A stretch of 36,667 bases of DNA, taken from NCBI GenBank assembly GCA_947455605.1, contig CANGOX010000028.1:1-36667 (forward strand), read 5' to 3'. Shown one piece after another: positions 8,476 through 16,522 of this stretch. The notes below the pieces were generated by a model that was not told the DNA's origin, searched no databases, and worked only from the letters and a program-made list of their open reading frames with translations. The translations under genes and the position numbers were made by a program. The first letter of the stretch is position 1. Each line of letters starts with the position of its first letter. Source of the stretch: Chitinophagaceae bacterium (GTDB lineage Bacteria > Bacteroidota > Bacteroidia > Chitinophagales > Chitinophagaceae).

Positions 8476-9716
8476 AAAATCTCACTATCATATTATCGGC
8501 CTTATTATTCCTCTCTTCGGGGTGTAAGTTCAATAAGTATAAACAACCTGCTGTTTCAGTGCAATCAGTAAAAGAAGTATATACCTGTCCCATGCATCCG
8601 GAGATCCTACGCGATAAACCGGGCGATTGTCCGATCTGTGGCATGTTCCTGGTTAAAAAAGAAGCAGATGCCCAACGCTTAGGAACCGTAGAACTCGAAT
8701 CCTTATTAAAACCCACCAATGAGTTTGTAGTTTCTTCTATACCGGTTACAGTGATGCAAAAAAAAGAAGAGCCGATAGAAATGGAAGCATTGGGCAATAT
8801 CAGTTATGATACAAGAGAAGTAGGCAATATCTCTTCAAGGGTTTCCGGCAGGATCGAAAAACTATATGTTCACTACCGTTACCAGAAGATCCAGAAAGGG
8901 CAGAAAGTATTTGATATCTATAGTCCTGATTTGATGACTGCCCAGCAAAACCTGTTATTCCTTTTAAAGAATGATGCAGATAATAAAAGTTATATCGAAT
9001 CGGCCAAAGAGCGTTTGCATATTTTAGGTATGAGTGAGCAGCAGGTGCAACAGCTGATCAAAACCGGAAGCCCTTCTTTAACGGTTTCTGTGTACAGTAA
9101 TTTCAGTGGACATATTCATGAATCGGTAAATGGTGGTAATATGAACAAAGAGCCTGGTGCCATGAAGGATGTTTCCCTGCTAACCGAAGAACTTTCACTG
9201 AAAGAAGGGATGTATATACAAAAAGAAAGACCCGTTTTTACCGTGTATGATCCCTCCAAAGCCTGGGCCATTCTCAATATTTATGGTGAGAACCAGGGCC
9301 TGGTTAAAACAGGTAATAAAGTGAAGATCGTGCCGGAAACCGCGCCGGATAAAGCTTTTACGGCTGCCGTTAATTTTATCGAACCCTTTTATCGGAAAGA
9401 CAGTAAGACCTTAACTGTAAGGGTATATTTCAATAACAGTTCATTAATGATACCGATAGGCAGCCAGGTAAAAGCAACCGTACTGGGAAACACCAAACAA
9501 GCATGGTGGCTGCCTTCAGATGCTGTGCTTTCATTGGGAATGGATAAGATGGTGTTTCAGAAATTGCCGGGCGGATTTAAAGCACACAAGATCAATACCG
9601 GAATGATCTATAAAGATCATATACAGGTACTAAGTGGTATCACTGAAACAGATTCAGTAGCCATCAATGCTCAATATTTAATGGATAGCGAAAGCTTTAT
9701 CAAAATAAAAAACTGA
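8472..9716 (+). CDS. cusB: RND periplasmic adaptor lipoprotein with N-terminal HMBD (CusB-like, first copy)
   Basis: This is a 414-aa lipoprotein with lipobox LSSGC (Cys18). Residues 37-60 form a complete HMBD: CPMHPE starting at Cys39 and CPICGM at Cys53/Cys56. Membrane-fusion-protein elements follow: a barrel-sandwich half-motif (SSRVSGRIEKLYV), a helical hairpin at about 150-200, the second half-motif (SNFSGHIHESV), a beta-barrel region and the membrane-proximal domain. It should bridge the permease and the TolC channel and may sample periplasmic metal through its HMBD and scattered Met. Its ATG overlaps the previous stop in ATGA. A second, clearly different adaptor follows after 2 bases. 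Confidence 0.9.
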   Translation: MKNLTIILSALLFLSSGCKFNKYKQPAVSVQSVKEVYTCPMHPEILRDKPGDCPICGMFLVKKEADAQRLGTVELESLLKPTNEFVVSSIPVTVMQKKEEPIEMEALGNISYDTREVGNISSRVSGRIEKLYVHYRYQKIQKGQKVFDIYSPDLMTAQQNLLFLLKNDADNKSYIESAKERLHILGMSEQQVQQLIKTGSPSLTVSVYSNFSGHIHESVNGGNMNKEPGAMKDVSLLTEELSLKEGMYIQKERPVFTVYDPSKAWAILNIYGENQGLVKTGNKVKIVPETAPDKAFTAAVNFIEPFYRKDSKTLTVRVYFNNSSLMIPIGSQVKATVLGNTKQAWWLPSDAVLSLGMDKMVFQKLPGGFKAHKINTGMIYKDHIQVLSGITETDSVAINAQYLMDSESFIKIKN

Positions 9717-9718
9717 TC

Positions 9719-10912
9719 ATGCGATATTCAGGTATCATTCTATTACTGTCATTGCTTGTTATATCCTGTAAAAGCAAAACAACAAAACCGGTCGTATTAT
9801 CCGATGTGTACTATACCTGTTCCATGGATCCGCAGGTGCATGAGTTCAAACCCGGTAAATGCCCCATCTGTAAAATGGAACTCACCCCTGTTAAGAAAGC
9901 AAATGCCGATCTGATCGATGAAGTGGAATTAAGTGCGCAACAGATCCAGTTGGGTAATATACATTCCGATACGATCCGCAACGGTAGTATCGGCGATAAT
10001 CTGATACTAACAGCAACACTCAACTTTGATCAGATGAAAGCATCTTCCGTGAGTGCAAGGATCATGGGTAGAATTGAGAAACTGTATTTTAAAAATCTGG
10101 GCGATTATGTAGCAAAGGGATCACCCTTATATGAATTACATAGCGAGGAACTGAATAATGCCAAACAGGAGTACCTGTTGGCACTCGACAGAAAAAAGAT
10201 CTTTGCAGATGAAACCGTTATTGATTTCAGTCATTTGATACAAAGTGCCAAAAACAAATTGCTTTTATGGGGCATGACAGAAAATCAGATCAAGGAACTG
10301 GCCAGATCAAAGAAAGCATCGCCCTCCACAACCTACTTTAGTAATGCATCGGGATATATTACTACGCTCGATAGTAAAGAGGGTGATTATATTATGGAAG
10401 GAAGCACCATCGTAAAACTCGCCGATCTCTCCAGTCTCTGGGCAGAAGCACAGGTGTATACTTCACAGATGGCCGATCTGAACAGGAATAGTATGGCCAC
10501 TGTGCAGCTTCCCGATTTTGATGGGAAAGAGATACAGGGCAAGATAGAATTTGTGAATCCTGAGATCAACCCCGATACTAGAATTAACCTGATCCGTGTA
10601 GCCATACCTAACCAGGGTAATAAATTGCGCCCCGGTATGTCCGCTTATGTTTTGCTGAAAAGTCCGCCACGTAAAACCCTCACTTTACCCATTGATGCTG
10701 TGATCAGAGACGGACATGGTGCAACGGTTTGGATACAGACCTCTAAGAAAACATTTAAAAGCATTATGGTAGAAACCGGTCAGGAAACCGATGACCGGAT
10801 AGAGATTAAGTCGGGCCTTTCTTCGGGTGATGTGGTGGTTACATCCGGTGTTTATCTGCTGCATAGCGAATATGTGTTTAAGAAAGGTGGGGATGCAATG
10901 GCGGGTCATTAG
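9719..10912 (+). CDS. RND periplasmic adaptor lipoprotein with altered HMBD (second copy)
   Basis: This is a 397-aa lipoprotein with lipobox VISC (Cys17). The HMBD at residues 32-56 is altered: CSMDPQV replaces CPMHPxx, so Asp37 stands where the first adaptor has His, and the second knuckle reads CPICKM instead of CPICGM (Cys48/Cys51). The remainder is a normal adaptor: ARIMGRIEKLYF and SNASGYITTLD as the two lipoyl halves around an alpha-hairpin, then LWAEAQVY and a C-terminal domain ending near residue 397. It follows the first adaptor by 2 bases and ends the operon. Carrying two adaptors is unusual. They may alternate around one permease trimer, or serve different metals. The stop is followed by a gap of 154 bases. 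Confidence 0.88.
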   Translation: MRYSGIILLLSLLVISCKSKTTKPVVLSDVYYTCSMDPQVHEFKPGKCPICKMELTPVKKANADLIDEVELSAQQIQLGNIHSDTIRNGSIGDNLILTATLNFDQMKASSVSARIMGRIEKLYFKNLGDYVAKGSPLYELHSEELNNAKQEYLLALDRKKIFADETVIDFSHLIQSAKNKLLLWGMTENQIKELARSKKASPSTTYFSNASGYITTLDSKEGDYIMEGSTIVKLADLSSLWAEAQVYTSQMADLNRNSMATVQLPDFDGKEIQGKIEFVNPEINPDTRINLIRVAIPNQGNKLRPGMSAYVLLKSPPRKTLTLPIDAVIRDGHGATVWIQTSKKTFKSIMVETGQETDDRIEIKSGLSSGDVVVTSGVYLLHSEYVFKKGGDAMAGH

Positions 10913-10938
10913 TATAGTGGCTTGTTTTGCCGGATGAT

Positions 10939-10962
10939 TTTACCATATCATTTTCTGGTAAA
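10939..10962. terminator. Possible stem-loop after the metal operon
   Basis: A 7-base stem (TTTACCA at 10939-10945, TGGTAAA at 10956-10962) encloses a 10-base loop, 27 bases after the last efflux gene. No T-tract follows, so the terminator role is weak. The remainder of the 10913-11066 gap shows no recognisable promoter or gene. Confidence 0.25.
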
Positions 10963-11066
10963 GGGAAATTCATGTGAAGTGCCTTTTTTTGGTTCCCTGT
11001 TCACAATTTTTTGTTTCCTGAGCAGATTCTTCTCATCTTACAATCCATCTCACAAACAGGTTTATT

Positions 11067-12794
11067 ATGAAGAAGTATTTTCTGATCATTTTTTTAGTAG
11101 CTGCCACCATTGGTATATCAGCGCAAAGTTCAAAAACGGTTGATGGATATTATCCATTACTGCGTAACACATTTGTAGAAGATAACGCATACAAAACAGT
11201 TGCATTCGTAGAAAAATACTGGCGTATTGCCGGAAACACAGGCTTTGATCAATCAGTTTTTCATATTGAAAAAATATTGCAGCTTGCGGGTTTCAAAAAA
11301 GATATCAACGGAGAGTCCGATGGCCCTTTAACCTATCGTATCGAAAAAAGAATGATGCGCCGTCCTACCTGGGAGCCGGTTTCATCTTCATTGACCATTA
11401 TTGGGGAGAACATGCCATTGTTACAATCATCCACCAATAGAAATATGATTGCGATCAATTCGGCCAGTACACCTGCTGAAGGCGAAACAGCAGAGATCAT
11501 CTATGTAGGCAAGGGAACCCGAGCCGATCTGGAAGGCAAAGACCTGAAAGGCAAGATCGTGTTTGGAGAAGCATCCGCAGGAGCCCTGTTCAATAATGCG
11601 ATCCGCAAAGGAGCATTAGGCGTGCTGGCTTATTCCATGCCGGCCTATACACAGCCCGAAAAGAACACACATTCTATTCAGTTCTCTGGTATCTCTTATC
11701 AGGATAGTGTAAAACAAAAATGGGCCATCATTTTATCGTATGATGCCAAAGAAAAACTGAAAGCCGCTTTGGCCAAAGGTCCGGTACAGGTAAATGTAAA
11801 AGTGGTGTCTAAAATATATCCTTCAGAAGAATTGACCATCGTTGCCAATGCAAGGGGCACGGTCAAACCCGATGAACGCTTTGTTTTCAGCGCCCATATT
11901 CAGGAACCCGGCGCCAATGATAATGCAACCGGTGTGGGAACCCTTGCCGAAATGGCACGCGTTACGGCTTCATTGATACAACAGAAAAAATTTACTCCGC
12001 AGCGCACCATCACTTTTTTATGGGGAGATGAGATCATCTCTACCGGCCGTTATATCAAAGATGATTCTGTTCGCGCCAAAGGCATTAAATGGGGGTTGAG
12101 TCTCGATATGGTGGGAGAGGATATCACCAAAACCGGTGGCACTTTCCTGATTGAAAAAATGCCCGATCCCTCGGCAATCTGGACGAGAGGTAATGAAAAG
12201 CACAGCGAATGGGGCGGAAAGCCTCTGCAGGAATCGGATATGTTCCCGCATTATTTCAATGATTTTTTATTGAACCGCTGCTTACAACAAGCCGATGAAA
12301 ACAACTGGCTGGTAAAAACAAATCCGTTTGAAGGGGGAAGTGATCATACTCCTTTTCTTCAGGCAAAGATCCCCGGATTACTGATGTGGCATTTTACCGA
12401 TGTCTTCTATCATACCGATGGCGACCGCCTGGAAATGGTATCCGCCAAAGAAATGCGTAATGTTGGCATCAGTGCGCTCGCCGCTGCTTACACACTTTGC
12501 TCAGCTGATGAAATAACAAGTCTTTCATTAATTGATGAAATAACCCGGAATGCAACAGAAAGACTACAGACTGAATTTGCGCTCGGTAAAGAAGCTATCA
12601 CGAAAGGATCCACAACAGAAAAAGAACAGCATATTCTGAAAGTGTGGGGTGATTGGTATGTTGAAGCTATTGGGAAAATGATGGATATTAACGCTGCAGG
12701 CAGTACAAACTCAATTGAAAAGAAAATAATCAATGCGAAAGCTGTGATCGGCAAAAAGACAGATGCGTTGATGAATGAGTTAAGCGGGAAATAA
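11067..12794 (+). CDS. M28-family zinc aminopeptidase with PA-type domain, exported
   Basis: This is a 575-aa protein with a signal peptide (ISAQ, residues 17-20). Residues about 135-240 look like the protease-associated insert (EIIYVGKGT, LKGKIVFGEAS). The M28 catalytic domain follows. Its five expected metal ligands can be placed as H277, D285 (ANDNATG), E322, D347 (LDMVGED) and H427 (GSDHTPF), so it should bind two zinc ions and cleave N-terminal residues from peptides in the periplasm or outside the cell. The general-base position next to E322 is Asp321 (WGDE) rather than the usual Glu. A helical C-terminal extension of about 90 residues has no obvious domain. The gene is monocistronic and ends directly before the word-repeat array, which separates it from a convergent isomerase-like gene. 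Confidence 0.88.
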   Translation: MKKYFLIIFLVAATIGISAQSSKTVDGYYPLLRNTFVEDNAYKTVAFVEKYWRIAGNTGFDQSVFHIEKILQLAGFKKDINGESDGPLTYRIEKRMMRRPTWEPVSSSLTIIGENMPLLQSSTNRNMIAINSASTPAEGETAEIIYVGKGTRADLEGKDLKGKIVFGEASAGALFNNAIRKGALGVLAYSMPAYTQPEKNTHSIQFSGISYQDSVKQKWAIILSYDAKEKLKAALAKGPVQVNVKVVSKIYPSEELTIVANARGTVKPDERFVFSAHIQEPGANDNATGVGTLAEMARVTASLIQQKKFTPQRTITFLWGDEIISTGRYIKDDSVRAKGIKWGLSLDMVGEDITKTGGTFLIEKMPDPSAIWTRGNEKHSEWGGKPLQESDMFPHYFNDFLLNRCLQQADENNWLVKTNPFEGGSDHTPFLQAKIPGLLMWHFTDVFYHTDGDRLEMVSAKEMRNVGISALAAAYTLCSADEITSLSLIDEITRNATERLQTEFALGKEAITKGSTTEKEQHILKVWGDWYVEAIGKMMDINAAGSTNSIEKKIINAKAVIGKKTDALMNELSGK

Positions 12795-12795
12795 T

Positions 12796-13012
12796 AATGA
12801 GTGAATGAGTGATTGAGTGAGTGAGTGAATGCATGACAAATATACACTCACTCACTCATTCACTCATTCTATCATTCTATCATTCACTCATTCTATCATT
12901 CTATCATTCACTCATTCTATCATTCTATCATTCACTCATTCTATCATTCACTCATTCTATCATTCACTCATTCTATCATTCTATCATTCACTCATTCTAT
13001 CTTTCACTCATT
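12796..13012. repeat. Intergenic octamer-word array with fold-back arm (array 1)
   Basis: The left arm (12796-12830) is built of AATGAGTG-type octamers. After a 17-base loop it pairs with CACT repeats: 12814-12827 and 12845-12858 are perfect 14-base complements, and pairing continues imperfectly outward. From 12857 to 13012 run 19 consecutive octamers that use only two words, CATTCACT (7) and CATTCTAT (11), plus one variant CTTTCACT. The order is irregular, so it is not a simple period-8 or period-24 repeat. The array lies between convergent genes and could act as a two-way terminator. It extends into the end of the isomerase-like CDS. Open frames inside it are low-complexity and unlikely to be genes. 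Confidence 0.9.
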
Positions 13013-13926
13013 GCTTTCTCCAACGCACTCCTTACCAATTTCAAAAACGGCGGAACTATCTGAAACGGATCTCCCGGGCTTAAGGTTTCGATAGGTAAAT
13101 AACCACGGTAGGCAGAAGCATTGATGATCCTGCATAGTTTATTGAGGTCCATATCTTCCGACTTGCCATTGTAGGTAAGTTTTTCTTTTACCTGCCAGTT
13201 TACTGCGTATCTGGTCATTTTTTCAATCTCACTGTAAGGTTCTTCTGTAACAAAGCTGCCGGTATCCAGCACAAGTCCAAACCATTCGCTGTTTACTTTT
13301 TCAAGAATGCTTTTGGTTTGTTCGGCTGTTTTTAAAAAATCATTATGGTTTTGAATGGCAACGATCACGCCATGTTGTTTACCATATTCGGTGCAGACCC
13401 TGATACTTTCCACGATCCAGCCTTCCACTTCTTCACGGGTATGACCGGGTGGTAACACTTTACCGGTAAAGATGCGGATCACCGGTGCACCGAGTTTGGC
13501 CGCTACTTCTATCCATTTTTTTGTCAATACTACATCAGCAGCCCTCTTGGCAGGATCTGGATCTGCAAATTCATTGCGGATACCGGTACCGCTGATATCC
13601 AGGCCCAGGCGATGCGCTTTATTCTTTAAATGAAAGATGTATTCATCAGAAGGAACTTCCGGGTAGCCGGGAAAATAATAACCGGTGATATCTATGGCAT
13701 CAAAACCTTCCCTAGCACAGAAATCAAGCACTTCATCAAGATTGGTTTTCTTATTGGTGAGCGGATTATTGAATGAATACGCATTGAGACTTATTTTAAA
13801 ACGGTTGCTGTAAGAGGCGGGAGTCTTTTTTTCTGCCCCTCTTGCCAAAGAGAAATTGCCGAAGCCTGTTACGGCAGAAGCGGTGATCAGGGTTTGAATA
13901 AATTTTCTTCTTTGGGAAGTTTTCAT
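12997..13926 (-). CDS. Tat-exported sugar phosphate isomerase/epimerase-like TIM-barrel protein (first copy)
   Basis: This 309-aa protein begins with a twin-arginine signal (RRKFIQ at residues 6-11, then a hydrophobic stretch), so it is probably exported folded. The rest matches the xylose-isomerase-like TIM barrel: FDAIDITGYYFPG, then VAIQNHND, LVLDTGSF and IETLSPG, which hold the His, Asp and Glu expected to bind a divalent metal. It follows the Gfo/Idh oxidoreductase on the same strand after 46 bases, so the two are probably co-transcribed. Members of this group act on sugars or 3-keto-sugars; the substrate here is unknown. The stop codon and the last four residues (MSER) are encoded by the octamer array. 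Confidence 0.82.
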   Translation of the reverse strand: MKTSQRRKFIQTLITASAVTGFGNFSLARGAEKKTPASYSNRFKISLNAYSFNNPLTNKKTNLDEVLDFCAREGFDAIDITGYYFPGYPEVPSDEYIFHLKNKAHRLGLDISGTGIRNEFADPDPAKRAADVVLTKKWIEVAAKLGAPVIRIFTGKVLPPGHTREEVEGWIVESIRVCTEYGKQHGVIVAIQNHNDFLKTAEQTKSILEKVNSEWFGLVLDTGSFVTEEPYSEIEKMTRYAVNWQVKEKLTYNGKSEDMDLNKLCRIINASAYRGYLPIETLSPGDPFQIVPPFLKLVRSALEKAMSER

Positions 13927-13972
13927 GTTAAATGGGTTGATGGTAAAAAATAGGCACGCAAGGGCGCAGTTT

Positions 13973-14965
13973 TTATTTTCGATTGGTAAAACTATCCATT
14001 ACCTGCATTGATTCGATGGCATCTGCGGCTGAACAGGGGTTTTCTGCTTTGCCCAGAAAATATTGTACTATTTTTTCGATCATAGGTTTTTGAATATGTT
14101 GGGGTGGATCAAAGGATATTACCTCTTTTTTACCTTCTCTGAGGATCTCCACTTCATGACCAAATACCGGAAATGAAATTTTTCCTGCAGATCCATTGAT
14201 CTCAACAATATCTTCCCTCATTCCTTCAGAAACGGTAAAGCACCATTGGCCGGTAAATAAAATATCATTTTCTAAACGCATAATACCGGTAACCACATCT
14301 TCTGCTTTGTATAGGCCTGCCTGATTTTTAGCAATGCCGAAACTTTCTTTGGCAGGGCCGAAAAAATAATGAATAAGGTCTAACTGATGTGGAGCCAGAT
14401 CAAAGAACAAGCCCGCACCGGCCATATCAGGATCCACACGCCAGTTATTTCCTGTAGTAGCAATAATAGAAGATTGATCAGGCTGCAACATAGATAACCG
14501 GATGGTCCTGATCTTTCCAATGGCTTCTTCTGCCAATAATGTTTTGATACTTAAAAACATCGGCAATTGCCTTCTGTAATGGGCAATGCATAAAGGAATA
14601 CCTGTAGACCGGGCTGCTTCCTCCATCCGTAAACAGGCTGACAGACTTGTAGACATGGGTTTCTCAACATACACCGGCTTACCTGCCTTTAATGAAGCGA
14701 TCGCATATTCCTCATGGTATTTGGGTGGAGTGGCTATATAGATCGCATTCACTTCAGGATCATTGATCAGGGCAGTTGCCTCATCATACCATTTGGGTAC
14801 ACCATGCCGTTCTGCATAATCTTTTGCTTTGGCGGTATCTCTTCGCATCACTGCAATGAGAGAAGAGTTAGGTACTTTATTAAATGCAGGGCCGCTTTTC
14901 TTTTCGGTCACATCTCCGCATCCGATAATTCCCCAGCGAATAAGCTTGGTTTCTGTTGAATTCAT
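13973..14965 (-). CDS. Gfo/Idh/MocA-family NAD(P)-dependent sugar oxidoreductase
   Basis: This 330-aa protein has an N-terminal Rossmann fold, with GIIGCGDV at residues 13-20 and VYVEKPMS near residue 100 containing the Lys used for catalysis and cofactor binding in this family. The C-terminal domain has GLFFDLAPHQLD, holding the conserved Asp/His pair. There is no signal peptide, so it works in the cytoplasm. The probable reaction is reversible oxidation of a sugar hydroxyl, often at C3. The downstream gene on the same strand and the divergent gene both encode Tat-exported isomerase-like proteins, which points to a small sugar-modification unit. The ATG at 14965 begins close to the expected N-terminus. 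Confidence 0.88.
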   Translation of the reverse strand: MNSTETKLIRWGIIGCGDVTEKKSGPAFNKVPNSSLIAVMRRDTAKAKDYAERHGVPKWYDEATALINDPEVNAIYIATPPKYHEEYAIASLKAGKPVYVEKPMSTSLSACLRMEEAARSTGIPLCIAHYRRQLPMFLSIKTLLAEEAIGKIRTIRLSMLQPDQSSIIATTGNNWRVDPDMAGAGLFFDLAPHQLDLIHYFFGPAKESFGIAKNQAGLYKAEDVVTGIMRLENDILFTGQWCFTVSEGMREDIVEINGSAGKISFPVFGHEVEILREGKKEVISFDPPQHIQKPMIEKIVQYFLGKAENPCSAADAIESMQVMDSFTNRK

Positions 14966-15215
14966 ATGGCTCTTAAAGTTATTAAATCATACCGTACAAA
15001 GCAGTCAGGTCAAGGGCTTCAAAGGATGAATGTACTACATCGTTTTCGTAAATATTCATTGTCGAAGAAGTCAGTTGCTGCAAAAAATGAACAAAATTCA
15101 CAGTGTCTGCCGGGTGCTTGCCAGTATTTTTTTGAATGGAATACGGTACAATGATAATGCCCCTGCAACAACCAAACGCAGTAATCAGTATTTCTTCAAT
15201 CATAAAAACGATCGC

Positions 15216-16073
15216 ATGCCATCCCGCAGAAATTTTCTTCAATCAACAGCTTTGGGCTTATCGCTTTTCTTTGCTGTTCCTTTTGTAGCTAAGTCTACCG
15301 AACTATCACCCGAAAATGTAAAAAGTGTATCTGCTGCAACAGATCCTTTGCCCGTAGGTATTGCAGGGTTCACATTTGCCCGTTTCGATTTAAATAAATC
15401 GATCGAAATGATGAAAAGGATCGGCGTCTATAATCTTTCCCTGAAAGAGATCCATGTTCCGCTGAACAGCAGCCAGGAAACGATCAATGCAGCTTTGGCA
15501 AAATTCAAAGAAGCCAATATCAATGTATATACCGTTGGTGTTATTTATATGAAGACCAAAGAAGCGGTTGATCAGGCTTTTGCCTATGCCAAAAAAGTGG
15601 GTGTTACCATGATTGTTGGTGCCCCTTCTTATGATGTACTCGATTATGCAGAACAGAAAGTAAAAGAATATGATATCAAACTAGCCATACACAATCATGG
15701 GCCGGAAGATGCTTTATATCCCGGACCGAAAGATGTATACGACAGGATCAAGAACAAAGATCCACGTATGGGACTTTGCATAGATATCGGTCATGCTACC
15801 CGCGCCGGTGTAGCCGTAGATAAAGCGGTAAAAGAATATAAGGACCGCCTGTTCGACCTGCATATCAAAGATGTGAGCAAGGCCGAAAAAGATGGTAAAG
15901 CCATTGAAATAGGCAGGGGTGTGATCGATTTTCCGGCACTGGTAAAAGCCCTGCGGAAGATCGGGTATAAAGGCGTTTGCAGTATAGAATACGAGAAAGA
16001 TATGGCAGATCCGATGGCAGGTATTGCAGAATCTATCGGCTATTTCAAAGGTGTAATGGCAGCGGGAAACTAA
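15216..16073 (+). CDS. Tat-exported sugar phosphate isomerase/epimerase-like TIM-barrel protein (second copy)
   Basis: I chose the ATG at 15216 because it opens a twin-arginine signal (SRRNFLQS at residues 3-10). The 62 codons upstream in the same frame are unlike the family. The protein is then 285 aa. Barrel motifs include LAIHNHGPED, LCIDIGHATRAG, DLHIKDV and CSIEYE, which supply His, Asp, His and Glu candidates for the metal site. Its sequence differs greatly from the first copy, so they are distant relatives rather than recent duplicates. It is divergent from the Gfo/Idh gene, with about 250 bases between the two starts, where I could not identify a convincing promoter. A strong terminator follows at 16104. 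Confidence 0.83.
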   Translation: MPSRRNFLQSTALGLSLFFAVPFVAKSTELSPENVKSVSAATDPLPVGIAGFTFARFDLNKSIEMMKRIGVYNLSLKEIHVPLNSSQETINAALAKFKEANINVYTVGVIYMKTKEAVDQAFAYAKKVGVTMIVGAPSYDVLDYAEQKVKEYDIKLAIHNHGPEDALYPGPKDVYDRIKNKDPRMGLCIDIGHATRAGVAVDKAVKEYKDRLFDLHIKDVSKAEKDGKAIEIGRGVIDFPALVKALRKIGYKGVCSIEYEKDMADPMAGIAESIGYFKGVMAAGN

Positions 16074-16103
16074 GCCCTGTATTCACTTATTAACCCATTT
16101 CAG

Positions 16104-16135
16104 GCCCATAAACCCAGGTTTATGGGCTTTGTTTT
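16104..16135 (+). terminator. Intrinsic terminator after the second isomerase-like gene
   Basis: An 11-base perfect stem (GCCCATAAACC at 16104-16114, its complement at 16117-16127) is followed by TTTGTTTT. It lies 30 bases after the stop and separates that gene from the cold-shock gene. Confidence 0.85.
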
Positions 16136-16240
16136 GGGTAGTATTTAGCCTTAGATACACCCCGGCTTGCCGAAAACCCACACAGAAATGCAGAAAAACA
16201 GCCAAAAACCACTATATTTAAACATTAAACTACAATAATT

Positions 16241-16447
16241 ATGTCTACAGGAGTTGTAAAATGGTTCAATGATTCAAAAGGTTTCGGATTTATCACACCG
16301 GATGATGGTGGTGAAGATCTGTTCGCTCATTTTTCTGCCATCAATATGGGCGGATTCAAAACTTTAAAAGAAGGACAAAAAGTATCATTTGAAATAACAG
16401 ATGGTAAAAAAGGTAAACAGGCGTCTAATATTCAGGCTGCCGAATAA
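16241..16447 (+). CDS. Cold-shock domain protein (CspA family)
   Basis: This 68-aa protein consists of one cold-shock domain. RNP1 is KGFGFIT at residues 13-19 and RNP2 is DLFAHFS at 26-32, the two nucleic-acid-binding motifs. It should bind single-stranded RNA or DNA and act as an RNA chaperone. Between the preceding terminator and the ATG lie about 105 AT-rich bases, which may form a regulatory leader as in other csp genes, although I could not identify the promoter. The gene is monocistronic, and a short stem-loop follows at 16463. Confidence 0.95.
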   Translation: MSTGVVKWFNDSKGFGFITPDDGGEDLFAHFSAINMGGFKTLKEGQKVSFEITDGKKGKQASNIQAAE

Positions 16448-16462
16448 CCTTCCTCAAATTAT

Positions 16463-16481
16463 CCGTACACAAATTGTACGG
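16463..16481. terminator. Stem-loop between convergent csp and barrel-protein genes
   Basis: A 7-base perfect stem (CCGTACA, loop CAAAT, TGTACGG) lies between the two convergent stops. It has no T-tract on either side, so it may be a weak two-way terminator or a 3' stabiliser. Confidence 0.4.
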
Positions 16482-16522
16482 CCGAGAGCCTGATACGGTA
16501 AGTTTTTATCATGTTTCATGGC

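Noticed and set aside
12845..13012. Possible CRISPR array
   Set aside because: The units are 8 bases, contiguous and without unique spacers, and no cas genes are present.
12821..13083. Two overlapping open frames of 80 and 84 codons with HSLILSF-type repeats
   Set aside because: They translate the octamer array and have no start context, no homology and a composition dictated entirely by the repeat words.
15030..15215. N-terminal extension of the second isomerase-like protein
   Set aside because: The 62 extra codons are unlike the family and the twin-arginine signal starts at the ATG at 15216.
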